From Psychrobacillus insolitus (lineage in GTDB: Bacteria; Bacillota; Bacilli; Bacillales_A; Planococcaceae), in assembly GCF_003254155.1 (NCBI RefSeq), contig NZ_QKZI01000002.1, forward strand, positions 62,001 to 126,000: DNA of 64,000 bases, written 5' to 3'. The notes beneath the pieces were generated by a model. It was not told where the DNA came from and ran no database searches. It saw nothing but the letters and a program-made list of their open reading frames with translations. The position numbers were made by a program, and so were the translations under genes. This document shows positions 7,225 through 15,571 of this stretch, piece by piece; within the stretch, counting starts at the first letter, position 1; each line of letters starts with the position of its first letter.

Positions 7225-8757
7225 ATGATAATCGAGAGGTCGTCTGAGTGGAAAGAAGGCTTTACAAATAGATTAGAAAATCTGGAACCATGGCAAAACT
7301 GGACACTATACAATATGAATTACGAAATTGTGAAAGCGAACTTGATTACGGATTTTTATGGTCTTCAATCTCCTAAATACCTACCAAATCTAACTCCCCT
7401 GAATCATCAATTGAAAGTGGCTGAAACGGTCATTGAAAGAATGAATGGAAAAGCAATTCTTGCAGATGAAGTTGGACTCGGTAAAACGATTGAAGCAGGT
7501 TTGATATTAAAAGAATACCTCGTTCGGGGCCTTGTAAAAAAAGCGTTAATTTTGACTCCTGCTTCCCTGATCAATCAGTGGGTCGAAGAGTTAAACTATA
7601 AATTTTATATTCCTGCCATTCCTTATAAAAAAAATACCCCAATAGAATATTACGATGTAGTAGTAATGAGTATGGATACAGCGAAAAAAAGTCCTCACAA
7701 AGAATTAATCTACGCGCAAGATTATGACATGATAATCATTGATGAAGCTCATAAGTTAAAAAATCATAAAACGAAAATTTATGAGTTTGTGCAAGGTTTA
7801 AAGAAAAAGTTTTGTTTGTTATTAACTGCCACGCCAATACAAAACAATGTGTTTGAACTATTTTATTTAATTTCTTTACTAAAACCAGGACATCTAGGGA
7901 ATTACGAAGCCTTTCAATCATCCTTTTCCGCAAGTAAACACAGTTTAGAGCACGACGATTATTTAAGGGAATTGGTAAACCAAGTGATGGTAAGAAATAG
8001 ACGACAGGATACTGGAATTGAATGGACCAATCGTCGTGTTCAAATAATACCAATCGATTTTACGAAAGAGGAAAAAGAAGTCTACGAAATGATTTCAGAA
8101 CTAAAAAATATGTGCCCTGTTTTTTCGGATACTTTCTCCATGATTACTCTACAAAGGGAAATGTGCAGCAGCAAAGAAGCTACGCAATTGACGTTAAGTA
8201 AAATGCGTGAAAAATGCGTAGAGCTAAAAGAGATAGAGTATATGGAATCAGTTATGCAAAAATTAATGGCTTTGGAAATGAATTCAAAAGCAGAAAAGGC
8301 TTATGAAATTATTTCTCAGGCAAATGATAAGGTTATTATCTTTACCGAATATCGAGCTAGTCAAGCATACCTACAGGATTATTTATATTCAAAAGGAATC
8401 ACAAGCGTCCTTTTTAATGGGAAGTTCAGCAAAAGTAAACGAGAGTGGATGAAGCAACTGTTTAAAGAAAAAGCACAGGTTTTAATCGCCACTGAGTCTG
8501 GAAGTGAAGGGATTAACTTGCAATTTTGTCACCATGTAATCAACTATGATTTGCCTTGGAATCCGATGAAGTTAGAGCAACGAATTGGGCGCGTCCATCG
8601 GTTAGGGCAAGAACATGACGTTCATATTTACAATATTGCTATCCGTAATACGATCGAAGATTCTATTTTGGAGCTGCTTTATACTAAAATCGGTGTTTTT
8701 GAAAAAGTAGTTGGGGAGCTAGATGATATTTTAACCGCATTTAAAAAGACTATTTGA
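7225..8757 (+). CDS. yqhH: SNF2-family helicase, YqhH-like
   Basis: This is a two-domain SNF2/RapA-type ATPase of about 510 residues. Walker A is ADEVGLGKTIEAG (near 82-94), Walker B is DEAH in MIIIDEAHKLKN, motif III is LLLTATPIQNN, and the C-terminal helicase half shows FTEYRASQ, ATESGSEGINLQ and the arginine-finger motif QRIGRVHRLGQ. It is shorter than RapA and lacks its extra domains. In B. subtilis the homologue YqhH sits beside YqhG, as here. Its substrate is unknown. I chose the ATG at 7225 after AAAGGTGAT; in-frame GTG and ATG codons precede it by three and two codons. The gap to yqhG is 13 nt. Confidence 0.88.
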   Translation: MIIERSSEWKEGFTNRLENLEPWQNWTLYNMNYEIVKANLITDFYGLQSPKYLPNLTPLNHQLKVAETVIERMNGKAILADEVGLGKTIEAGLILKEYLVRGLVKKALILTPASLINQWVEELNYKFYIPAIPYKKNTPIEYYDVVVMSMDTAKKSPHKELIYAQDYDMIIIDEAHKLKNHKTKIYEFVQGLKKKFCLLLTATPIQNNVFELFYLISLLKPGHLGNYEAFQSSFSASKHSLEHDDYLRELVNQVMVRNRRQDTGIEWTNRRVQIIPIDFTKEEKEVYEMISELKNMCPVFSDTFSMITLQREMCSSKEATQLTLSKMREKCVELKEIEYMESVMQKLMALEMNSKAEKAYEIISQANDKVIIFTEYRASQAYLQDYLYSKGITSVLFNGKFSKSKREWMKQLFKEKAQVLIATESGSEGINLQFCHHVINYDLPWNPMKLEQRIGRVHRLGQEHDVHIYNIAIRNTIEDSILELLYTKIGVFEKVVGELDDILTAFKKTI

Positions 8758-8770
8758 GAGGAGTGTCTAT

Positions 8771-9553
8771 ATGTACCCCCAGCAAGTTCACGATTATTTA
8801 GTAAAGTTTTTTGAAGAAAATGAGTGCCGTATTTTAAATAATGATGGCCATTACATTAATGTTCAATTAACGATTGATATGGATAAAAAAATTATGAATC
8901 GCCCTTATTACTGGAAATACTTGGAAAGTATAAATGGTGAGCCAAACCCAGCCCAATTAACCTTAATCACGGATCAAAATAATCTTATGGAAGGCGGCAT
9001 AAAAGGGGAAGTGGTGCATTTCGGTTCTCCTCGACTAAGCCAACTATTTCAAACAACTAAAGAGTTAGGTGCATTTGTGCAAATGTATGAGAAGGTAAAC
9101 AAGTTTGAAAAAAATATTATTTTAACTCCTTGGTTAGGTGTGAATTATAAAATATCATATTACAGTGATCAAACGAAAGAGATGCTTTATTCGCTAGGAA
9201 TTAACTTAATGACAGGGAATCTAATAGAGGAATTTCAAGAATCATTAAGGGAAGTAGATTTAGATCCAATTATGACAGAGGGGGTTTTTCATTTACCTTA
9301 TATTATAAAGCCCATCCGTGCTCTAGAGCGATTAGATTTGGTGATTGACAATATCGTACAACAAGATGATCATACGTGGGCAGAAGAAGCGAAAGAGAGA
9401 TGGCAGAAAGATCAAGAGGTATTGGAATATTTTTACACGGGGATAGAAAAAAAGCCGGAATGCTACGATATGGAAAGAAAAGCGATGGAAGAACAGTACG
9501 AGGCAAGGATCAAAATTGAGGTTTTAAATGGTGGATTGTTTTACATGAAATAA
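8771..9553 (+). CDS. yqhG: YqhG family protein
   Basis: This 260-residue soluble protein begins MYPQQVHDYLVKFFEENEC and matches the conserved YqhG family of Bacillus, for which no activity is established. It has no recognised catalytic motif, signal peptide or membrane segment. AGAGGAG lies nine nt before the ATG. It follows yqhH with a 13-nt gap, so the pair is one operon, and the conserved pairing suggests YqhG works with the helicase. In B. subtilis sinI and sinR follow this pair; neither is seen here. Confidence 0.85.
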   Translation: MYPQQVHDYLVKFFEENECRILNNDGHYINVQLTIDMDKKIMNRPYYWKYLESINGEPNPAQLTLITDQNNLMEGGIKGEVVHFGSPRLSQLFQTTKELGAFVQMYEKVNKFEKNIILTPWLGVNYKISYYSDQTKEMLYSLGINLMTGNLIEEFQESLREVDLDPIMTEGVFHLPYIIKPIRALERLDLVIDNIVQQDDHTWAEEAKERWQKDQEVLEYFYTGIEKKPECYDMERKAMEEQYEARIKIEVLNGGLFYMK

Positions 9554-9564
9554 GTAATACACCA

Positions 9565-9618
9565 TTACCTAGAAACCAAGTGAGGAGATACGTGATTGCG
9601 GTCACTTATCTTCTCCAT
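9565..9618 (-). CDS. Possible 17-residue peptide
   Basis: A minus-strand ATG at 9618 is preceded by GAAAGGAGG at ten nt and opens a 17-codon frame, MEKISDRNHVSPHLVSR. The ribosome site is as strong as those of real genes nearby. It lies antisense to nothing, in the space after yqhG. Nothing else supports it, and no family is recognised. Confidence 0.25.
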   Translation of the reverse strand: MEKISDRNHVSPHLVSR

Positions 9619-9736
9619 ATCTTGTATTCCTCCTTTCAATAAACCGTTTTTGATGAGTGAGTATTGTTTATAGAGAAAACGGACATGATGCAAATAATAA
9701 AAGAGTTTATTAACGCAGAGTGGGTAGGGTGTTGCT

Positions 9737-10360
9737 ATGGAATTAGAGAAAATTTCTAAGGTGCATATTGCTTTACTATTAGTAGTTACGATTATTTTTA
9801 TATGGTCAGTTATTAAGCCTGTATCGTATTTGGATTGGTTAGCTGAAGTTAGTCCTGGAGTCGTCATATTAATCATTGTAATTGCAACGTATAACAAATT
9901 TCGTTTCACTACACTGTCTTATTTCATCATCGCTATTTTATCCATTCTGACGTTTATTGGTGGTCACTATACATATTCAGAAGTTCCTTTTTTTAATTGG
10001 ATACAAGATGAGTTTGATTTGCAGCGAAATAACTACGATCGATTCGGACATTTCTTAAAAGGATTATCTGCCATTTTGATAAGGGAATTATTATTACGAA
10101 AAACGCAATTAACTAGAGGTGCGTGGTTATTCGGTATCACTGTTAGTATAGTACTGGCAGTTGCAGCACTGTATGAAATTATAGAATGGGCTAGTACTAA
10201 AATAAACGGCGGGGAAGAAGCAACAAAAGACTTTTTAGGTATGCAAGGTGATCAGTGGGATGCACAATGGGATATGACATTAGCTTTAATAGGTTCCATA
10301 TTAGCCTTACTCCTTTTTTCAAAATTACATGATAAGTTGTTAAGAGAGAGTGGAAAATAG
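9737..10360 (+). CDS. DUF2238 (YjdF-like) membrane protein
   Basis: A 207-residue integral membrane protein with about five to six hydrophobic segments. It carries the motifs of the DUF2238/YjdF family: HYTYSEVPFFNW, NNYDRFGHFLKG, and GMQGDQWDAQWDM near the C terminus. The conserved His, Asp and Trp residues sit at membrane edges and may form a metal or catalytic site, but no function is established. It has its own terminator, whose stem starts at the stop codon. AGTGGGTAGGG precedes the ATG. Confidence 0.85.
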   Translation: MELEKISKVHIALLLVVTIIFIWSVIKPVSYLDWLAEVSPGVVILIIVIATYNKFRFTTLSYFIIAILSILTFIGGHYTYSEVPFFNWIQDEFDLQRNNYDRFGHFLKGLSAILIRELLLRKTQLTRGAWLFGITVSIVLAVAALYEIIEWASTKINGGEEATKDFLGMQGDQWDAQWDMTLALIGSILALLLFSKLHDKLLRESGK

Positions 10361-10393
10361 CCCAACTGAGTTCTCAACTCAGCTGGGCTATTT
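10358..10393 (+). terminator. Terminator after the DUF2238 gene
   Basis: TAGCCCAACTGAG pairs with CTCAGCTGGGCTA with one wobble. The stem begins at the stop codon. The T run is short. Confidence 0.65.
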
Positions 10394-10452
10394 GTTCATG
10401 TTATTAAACTAAATAGACTGGTCTCTCTTTGTAATGTTAGTGTTACTAGAAT

Positions 10453-11874
10453 TTACTGGTTATTCCATACGACAAGTTTAGTTTCTGTCATTTCATGAAT
10501 GGCATATTTTAATCCTTCTTTACCTGTACCACTTTCTTTAACGCCACCGTATGGCATTTGATCAATACGATATGTTGGGATGTCGTTAATCATGACACCT
10601 CCAACTTCTAATTTTTTAGAAGCTTTAAACGCGGTTTGGATATCATTCGTGAATATTCCTGCTTGTAGACCATAATTCGAGTCATTAATCGCATCTATGC
10701 CTTCTTCAATAGAAGAGATGCGGTTTACAACGACGATTGGTGCAAATACTTCCTGACAGGATACCTTTAAATTTGGGGCTACATTCGATAAGATTGTTGG
10801 CATAAACACACCATTTTCGATTGTTCCTCCAGTAATAATTTCAGCGCCGTTTTGAACAGCTTCTTGTACCCAACTCATTGCTCGCTCTTGTTCTTTTGGA
10901 TTAATCATGGCAGAAATATCTGTCGTATCTTCAAGTGGATTTCCAATGACAAGTTTCTTTGTCAGTGAAGCAAATTGTTCGATAAATTCTTCAAATAACT
11001 CATCCATTACATACGTGCGTTGTAAGGAAATACATATTTGTCCTTGATTTGAAAATGCCCCCATGACACATTTTGGTACAATTTGTGAGAGGTCCACGTT
11101 TCGATCAATGATTAAGCCGGAGTTTGAGCCTAATTCTAATGCGACTTTTTTTAATCCAGCTTTCTTTTGAATGCCAATACCTACAGCTGGGCTACCTGTA
11201 AAAGTAATCATTTTAACTTTGTCATGTTCAACTAAAGCATCCCCAACTGTTTTCCCACTACCTGTAACAACGTTAAAAGCACCTTTTGGTAAAGCAGTTT
11301 GGTCGATTAACTCAGCTAAAAATAGTGCAGAAAGCGGAGTTTGTGACGCTGGCTTTAGAACGATGGTGTTACCAGCTGCGATTGCAGGTCCTACTTTATG
11401 TGCCACTAAGTTTTGCGGAAAGTTAAATGGAGTGATGGCGGCGATAACTCCAATTGGTTGTTCGATAGTATAGCCAAAACGGTTCGCTCCGTTTTTGGCT
11501 GCATCCATTGGAATCATTTCGCCTGTTAAACGTTTTGCTTCTTCAGCTGCAAATTTATATGTTTCGATTGTGCGATCGATTTCTCCTAAAGCATATTTTA
11601 TAGGTTTTCCTGCTTCCGAAGATATAATTTTTGCTGCTTTTTCACGGTTATCGATAAATAATTGTGTAAGATGTTCTAAAATTGCAGCACGTTCATAAGC
11701 GGTCAGTTCTGCCATTTGAGCTCTTGTATCATGTGCAACATCAATTGCTTGTTCCACTTCTTCCCGAGTCGCTTGTGGAATTTGCGCAATGACTTCTTTT
11801 GTGTGAGGGGAGCGGAGTTCTGCAAATTTTTCAGCAGTCTTCCATTCACCATTTACGTAAAATTGCTTTTTCAT
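10453..11874 (-). CDS. NAD(P)-dependent aldehyde dehydrogenase
   Basis: This 473-residue protein of the ALDH superfamily oxidises an aldehyde to an acid in the cytoplasm. It shows the Rossmann loop FTGSPAVGIGI, the general-base glutamate in ALELGSN, the catalytic cysteine in NQGQICISLQR, and the NAD-ribose glutamate in CQEVFAPIVVV. The C-terminal PYGGVKESGTGKEG matches lactaldehyde, glycolaldehyde and GapN-like branches. The substrate is not fixed by sequence; neighbours give no clear hint. ATG at 11874 follows TTGGAGG at a good distance; a longer in-frame start at 11889 overlaps that site. The gene appears monocistronic. Confidence 0.88.
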   Translation of the reverse strand: MKKQFYVNGEWKTAEKFAELRSPHTKEVIAQIPQATREEVEQAIDVAHDTRAQMAELTAYERAAILEHLTQLFIDNREKAAKIISSEAGKPIKYALGEIDRTIETYKFAAEEAKRLTGEMIPMDAAKNGANRFGYTIEQPIGVIAAITPFNFPQNLVAHKVGPAIAAGNTIVLKPASQTPLSALFLAELIDQTALPKGAFNVVTGSGKTVGDALVEHDKVKMITFTGSPAVGIGIQKKAGLKKVALELGSNSGLIIDRNVDLSQIVPKCVMGAFSNQGQICISLQRTYVMDELFEEFIEQFASLTKKLVIGNPLEDTTDISAMINPKEQERAMSWVQEAVQNGAEIITGGTIENGVFMPTILSNVAPNLKVSCQEVFAPIVVVNRISSIEEGIDAINDSNYGLQAGIFTNDIQTAFKASKKLEVGGVMINDIPTYRIDQMPYGGVKESGTGKEGLKYAIHEMTETKLVVWNNQ

Positions 11875-11996
11875 CCAATCATCCTCCAATATTAAGTTTC
11901 CTAATTCAAGTATACCGACTTCTCCAATTAAATACCCTTGATTTCCATTTTGAATCTACAGCAAAATAAGTTATTAATAAAGATTGTAGTAAACAA

Positions 11997-12033
11997 AAAC
12001 CCACTCCAAGTTACTAACTTGGAGTGGGTTTAT
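11997..12033 (-). terminator. Terminator downstream of the Tna/Tpl-like gene
   Basis: AAACCCACTCCAAGTT and AACTTGGAGTGGGTTT form a near-perfect stem; on the minus strand a T-rich tail follows. It lies beyond the repeat at 12050-12200, so that repeat is inside the transcript of the 12199-13647 gene. Confidence 0.75.
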
Positions 12034-12049
12034 TACTAAAGCAATAAGA

Positions 12050-12200
12050 AAGTATATAAAATTTCTGCATAGTCTGTCTAGCTCCAGCGCCTTGCCCCTC
12101 GGGGTCAAATGGGTAATCACTGCGGTGGCTGAAGAGCTGCCTCCTCGCGATTCCCCATTTGCCTGTCGGGGCAGTAATAGGCGCTTACGCTTTTCTTATT
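12050..12200 (+). repeat. TCTAGC...GGCGCTTACGCTTTTCTT repeat (copy 3)
   Basis: The left edge AATTTCTGCATAGTCTGTCTAGC and right edge AATAGGCGCTTACGCTTTTCTT match the copies at 1837 and 3193 (both split here). The ends can pair (GCGCCTTGCCCC with GGGGCAGTAATAGGCGC). An inner GGTCAAATGGG / CCCCATTTGCC pair is also present. The right end overlaps the last two bases of the neighbouring gene on the other strand. Confidence 0.65.
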
Positions 12201-13647
12201 ACAAACTATCGCCAAAGTCTTCTCTAAATTTAGCTGCTAATTTATCTGGCCAGTCAGTTTGAGCACCTAATTTACCAAAGAAGAAGCGCATTGTTGTCGG
12301 TTCTTCTACGAATTGAAGTCCACCTATTAACTCACGGTTTTCATACAACCATACGATGCGATCCACTGCGTATTTTACTTGTGACAGTGTAAATACACGT
12401 CTAGGCATTGCTAGTCTTACAAGTTCCATATGTGCTAAGGGTTCAACGCCATTTGCATCGCGTTGTTCGGACATTGTACCGCGTTCCATTCCACGAACAC
12501 CACCTGCAATATAAATTGCAGCTGCAAGGGCAGCGGCTGGATATTGTTCTTGCGGAATATGACTAATAAAGTCCATTGCATTGACATGACATCCAAGTCC
12601 GCCAGCTGGAGTAATAACAGGAACACCATTTTTGATTAATTCATCTGTCATATAAGAGATAAATTGTGGTCCTTGGTTGATCATTTGTTCATCCATTGTT
12701 TCATCCAGACCAACTACCATCGCTTCCATCTCACGAACAGACATTCCTCCGTAAGTTAAGAAACCTTCGTAAAGTGTAATATATTCACGCATTTTTAAGT
12801 ATGCTTCTTCGCTATTAGTAATAATACCGCCACCACGAGCAAAACTGAGTTTACGCGCTGAAAAGTAAGTAATATCCGCAAGGTCTGCAAATTCACGAGT
12901 AATTTCACGAATAGACTTGTCTTTATATTCTTCTTCACGTTGTTTAATGAAGTAAAGATTATCTGCCAGTAAGCTAGCATCTAAAACAAGCAATAGATTA
13001 TGCGCGTCACAAACTTTACGAACTTCACGCATATTTTCTAATGCAAATGGTTGTCCGCCAATTAAGTTCGTTCCTGCTTCCATACGAACAAAGGCAATTT
13101 TATCTGCTCCATTTGTTTCGATTAGATTAGAAAGTTTTTCAATGTCTATATTTCCTTTGAATGGACAAGTACTTGTTAAATTTAAAGCTTCATCTATGAA
13201 TACTTCTTCCACAATTCCTCCGTTTAACACGATATGTGCTTTAGTAGTTGTGAAATGGTAGTTCATCGGAACAATAGACCCTTCCGTCACATATGCTTGA
13301 GAAATAATATTCTCGCAAGCACGGCCTTGGTGAGTCGGTAAAAAGTATTTAGTGCCGAAAATTTCTGTTAGTTTTTCTTCTAGTTTTGTAAATGTAGCAG
13401 AACCTGCATAGCTATCATCTGCTTCAAGCATGGAAGCTTGTTGACGATCACTCATCGCATTCACGCCACTATCTGTCAGCATATCCATGAAGACATCTTG
13501 GTTTTTCAATAAAAATGTATTATATCCCGCTTCTTTCATTGCTTCTAGGCGTTGCTCAACTGGAGGTAAATTCAGTTTTTGTATAATACGAACTTTGTGC
13601 ATTTCCAATGGAATTTTTTCACCCGAATAAAATTTAATAGTAGACAT
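12199..13647 (-). CDS. Tryptophanase / tyrosine phenol-lyase family enzyme
   Basis: A 482-residue PLP beta-eliminating lyase. The family splits aromatic amino acids to indole or phenol plus pyruvate and ammonia. The PLP lysine is K266 (YFSARKLSF), with Y80, R109, N194 and D223 also kept. Two positions used to tell the branches apart look like tyrosine phenol-lyase: arginine in GMERG (R389) and phenylalanine in MRFFF (455-456) where tryptophanase has histidine. The arginine that contacts PLP in both known enzymes (DSAR or DATR) is leucine here (DASL). Substrate is therefore open. The second ATG (13647) has better spacing to AGGAGTG than the first (13653). Confidence 0.82.
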   Translation of the reverse strand: MSTIKFYSGEKIPLEMHKVRIIQKLNLPPVEQRLEAMKEAGYNTFLLKNQDVFMDMLTDSGVNAMSDRQQASMLEADDSYAGSATFTKLEEKLTEIFGTKYFLPTHQGRACENIISQAYVTEGSIVPMNYHFTTTKAHIVLNGGIVEEVFIDEALNLTSTCPFKGNIDIEKLSNLIETNGADKIAFVRMEAGTNLIGGQPFALENMREVRKVCDAHNLLLVLDASLLADNLYFIKQREEEYKDKSIREITREFADLADITYFSARKLSFARGGGIITNSEEAYLKMREYITLYEGFLTYGGMSVREMEAMVVGLDETMDEQMINQGPQFISYMTDELIKNGVPVITPAGGLGCHVNAMDFISHIPQEQYPAAALAAAIYIAGGVRGMERGTMSEQRDANGVEPLAHMELVRLAMPRRVFTLSQVKYAVDRIVWLYENRELIGGLQFVEEPTTMRFFFGKLGAQTDWPDKLAAKFREDFGDSL

Positions 13648-13653
13648 GTTCAT

Positions 13654-13956
13654 TCACTCCTGTGATCTATGTATTTGTGCGCTTTATCGCTTCAACGCGT
13701 TGGTGTATTAAATGTTTATATTATCATACATGATTAGACAATTTTTTGGAAGTCTGTTTATCTAGATCTTAATTACGAAAATTCTTCTATTGCTTTATGA
13801 ATCATATTACTGAGTGTATCAACTGGTTCTGGTATGTATTTTTTACAATGAATGGATATTATCTGTGAATTAAAGTATAATTTAATTAAAATGATTATTC
13901 TGATTTTATAGAATCATTAAGCTGGAATTTGGCTATAAAATAAATGGGGTGAGAAA
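13654..13956. other. Intergenic region between divergent genes, no gene seen
   Basis: About 300 bp of AT-rich sequence separates the Tna/Tpl-like gene and the protease gene. It must hold both promoters. No leader peptide rich in Trp or Tyr, T-box element or strong hairpin was recognised. Confidence 0.4.
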
Positions 13957-15369
13957 TTGTATTGTCCGTCATGTGGTGTGAAAAATGAAATAGGGGCAAA
14001 TTTTTGTTCGGGCTGTGGAGAAGTTTTGAGTGCTTCTAAAAATAGCTCGAAAAATTTTCTGATTACGGGGGTTTTAGTCTGTTTATTCACGCTAGGTGGC
14101 ATTGGTTACGGTTTTAAAGAGTCTTTTTTTGCAAAGGATGAAGCCATTCCTGTCATAGAAGAATTAAAAACGTTGAATAAACAAGCACCAGTTGCAGAAA
14201 TAGAGACAAAAAAAGTTGCTATTCAGCAAAAAGACAAAACAAAAGTAATACAAGAAACGATGCCTAAAGTATTTACAATATTAACTGAAGTAGGGCAAGG
14301 GTCTGGATTCCTCTATGAACAAGGTGGATACATTGTAACGAATGCACATGTAGTTGCAGGATATACCGATGTAATTGTTCGTAATTCTGCCGGGAAAGAC
14401 TCGAGTGCAAAAGTTATTGGAATATCAGATGAATCGGATGTTGCATTACTTATTTCTGCTGAATACGCAAAAGTCAATCCGTTAGAAACAGAATTAGAAG
14501 AATCAATTGTTGGTACCGAAGTGATTGCACTTGGAAGCCCTCAAGGTTTTGAAAACTCTGCATCGATTGGATATTTGACTGGTGTTAATCGGGATATAGA
14601 ATTTGGATTTCTCTATGAACATTTGTATCAGATTGATGCGCAAATTGATGAAGGAAGCAGTGGAGGTCCTTTGATTGATGCAAAAACAGGTAAAGTAATC
14701 GGCATTAATTCCCTATTGTTCAAAGAAAATGATGTGTTCGGTTTTTCCATCCCTATGAATACTGTGACTTCAATTTTAGACAACTGGATTTCAAGTCCTA
14801 TGAATGAAAAACAGGTTACTTCTCTATTTGGAGTTTACGAGGATTATACGTATAGTGATGAAAATGTATCAGAAGACACTTATTATGAAGAAGATGCGTA
14901 CAGTGAGGAAAGTATTCCGGAAGATACTTCTGACGAGGAAGATGCAAATAGTGATGAAATTGCTTCTTATGAAGAAGAGAGTGTAGAAGATGACTGGAAT
15001 GATAATTCATTTGAAGAGGAGTCTTTATCTAATTTTATTATATCGTTTAGAGGATACTATGAAATGGCATTGGCTGATGAAGATTTTTCCTGGATAGAGG
15101 ATATGCTAGGGCCTGGAAGTATAGCTTATATAGATTTAGAGAAATATGTATATGACGTTTCTGGTCAAGGGGTGATCTTTGACTTTACTTCCAATACTGT
15201 AACAGCGGTAGAAATTTTTGATGATTATGCACTTGTTTCTACAAATGAAGAGTTTGATTTTACAAACGCAGCTGGTGAATATGAGAGTTATAATCGAGAT
15301 AAAGAATACACGGTGATGATAGATAGTGAAGGTAATTATCAAATAACTGATATTTTCATTTATGAATAA
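13957..15369 (+). CDS. Zinc-ribbon, membrane-anchored trypsin-like serine protease
   Basis: The 470-residue protein has four parts. Residues 3-22 form a zinc ribbon (CPSC and CSGC). One membrane segment follows at about 33-51. A trypsin/HtrA-like protease domain (about 95-280) has the triad His in TNAHVV, Asp in DESDVALL and Ser in EGSSGGPL. After it comes a roughly 60-residue Asp/Glu/Ser/Tyr-rich tract, then a C-terminal folded domain of about 110 residues. No PDZ domain is seen, unlike HtrA. The TTG start at 13957 follows GGGGTGAG. The protease domain should face outside. Its target is unknown; a quality-control or signalling role is inference. Confidence 0.82.
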   Translation: MYCPSCGVKNEIGANFCSGCGEVLSASKNSSKNFLITGVLVCLFTLGGIGYGFKESFFAKDEAIPVIEELKTLNKQAPVAEIETKKVAIQQKDKTKVIQETMPKVFTILTEVGQGSGFLYEQGGYIVTNAHVVAGYTDVIVRNSAGKDSSAKVIGISDESDVALLISAEYAKVNPLETELEESIVGTEVIALGSPQGFENSASIGYLTGVNRDIEFGFLYEHLYQIDAQIDEGSSGGPLIDAKTGKVIGINSLLFKENDVFGFSIPMNTVTSILDNWISSPMNEKQVTSLFGVYEDYTYSDENVSEDTYYEEDAYSEESIPEDTSDEEDANSDEIASYEEESVEDDWNDNSFEEESLSNFIISFRGYYEMALADEDFSWIEDMLGPGSIAYIDLEKYVYDVSGQGVIFDFTSNTVTAVEIFDDYALVSTNEEFDFTNAAGEYESYNRDKEYTVMIDSEGNYQITDIFIYE

Positions 15370-15390
15370 GTAAAATATTATTCGTTAACA

Positions 15391-15435
15391 AATAACCAAT
15401 CGATTGAGTTAACTCCTTCGATTGGTTATTTCTCT
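15391..15435 (+). terminator. Terminator after the protease gene
   Basis: AATAACCAATCGA pairs with TCGATTGGTTATT and is followed by a T-rich tail. Confidence 0.75.
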
Positions 15436-15571
15436 ATGTATTGGACATATAAGCTCTTCATATAAATAACCTATTGTGCTCACTACTATTTTTAGCGTAC
15501 AATATATCGAATTGATAGAATTCTAATAAATCTAAATAATTTATCAGATGAAAGAGAATGTAGGTGTTGGC

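Noticed and set aside
13654..13956. Leader peptide for the Tna/Tpl-like gene
   Set aside because: A minus-strand frame exists (ending in IHKAIEEFS) but it lacks a start with a ribosome site and has no Trp or Tyr cluster suited to attenuation.
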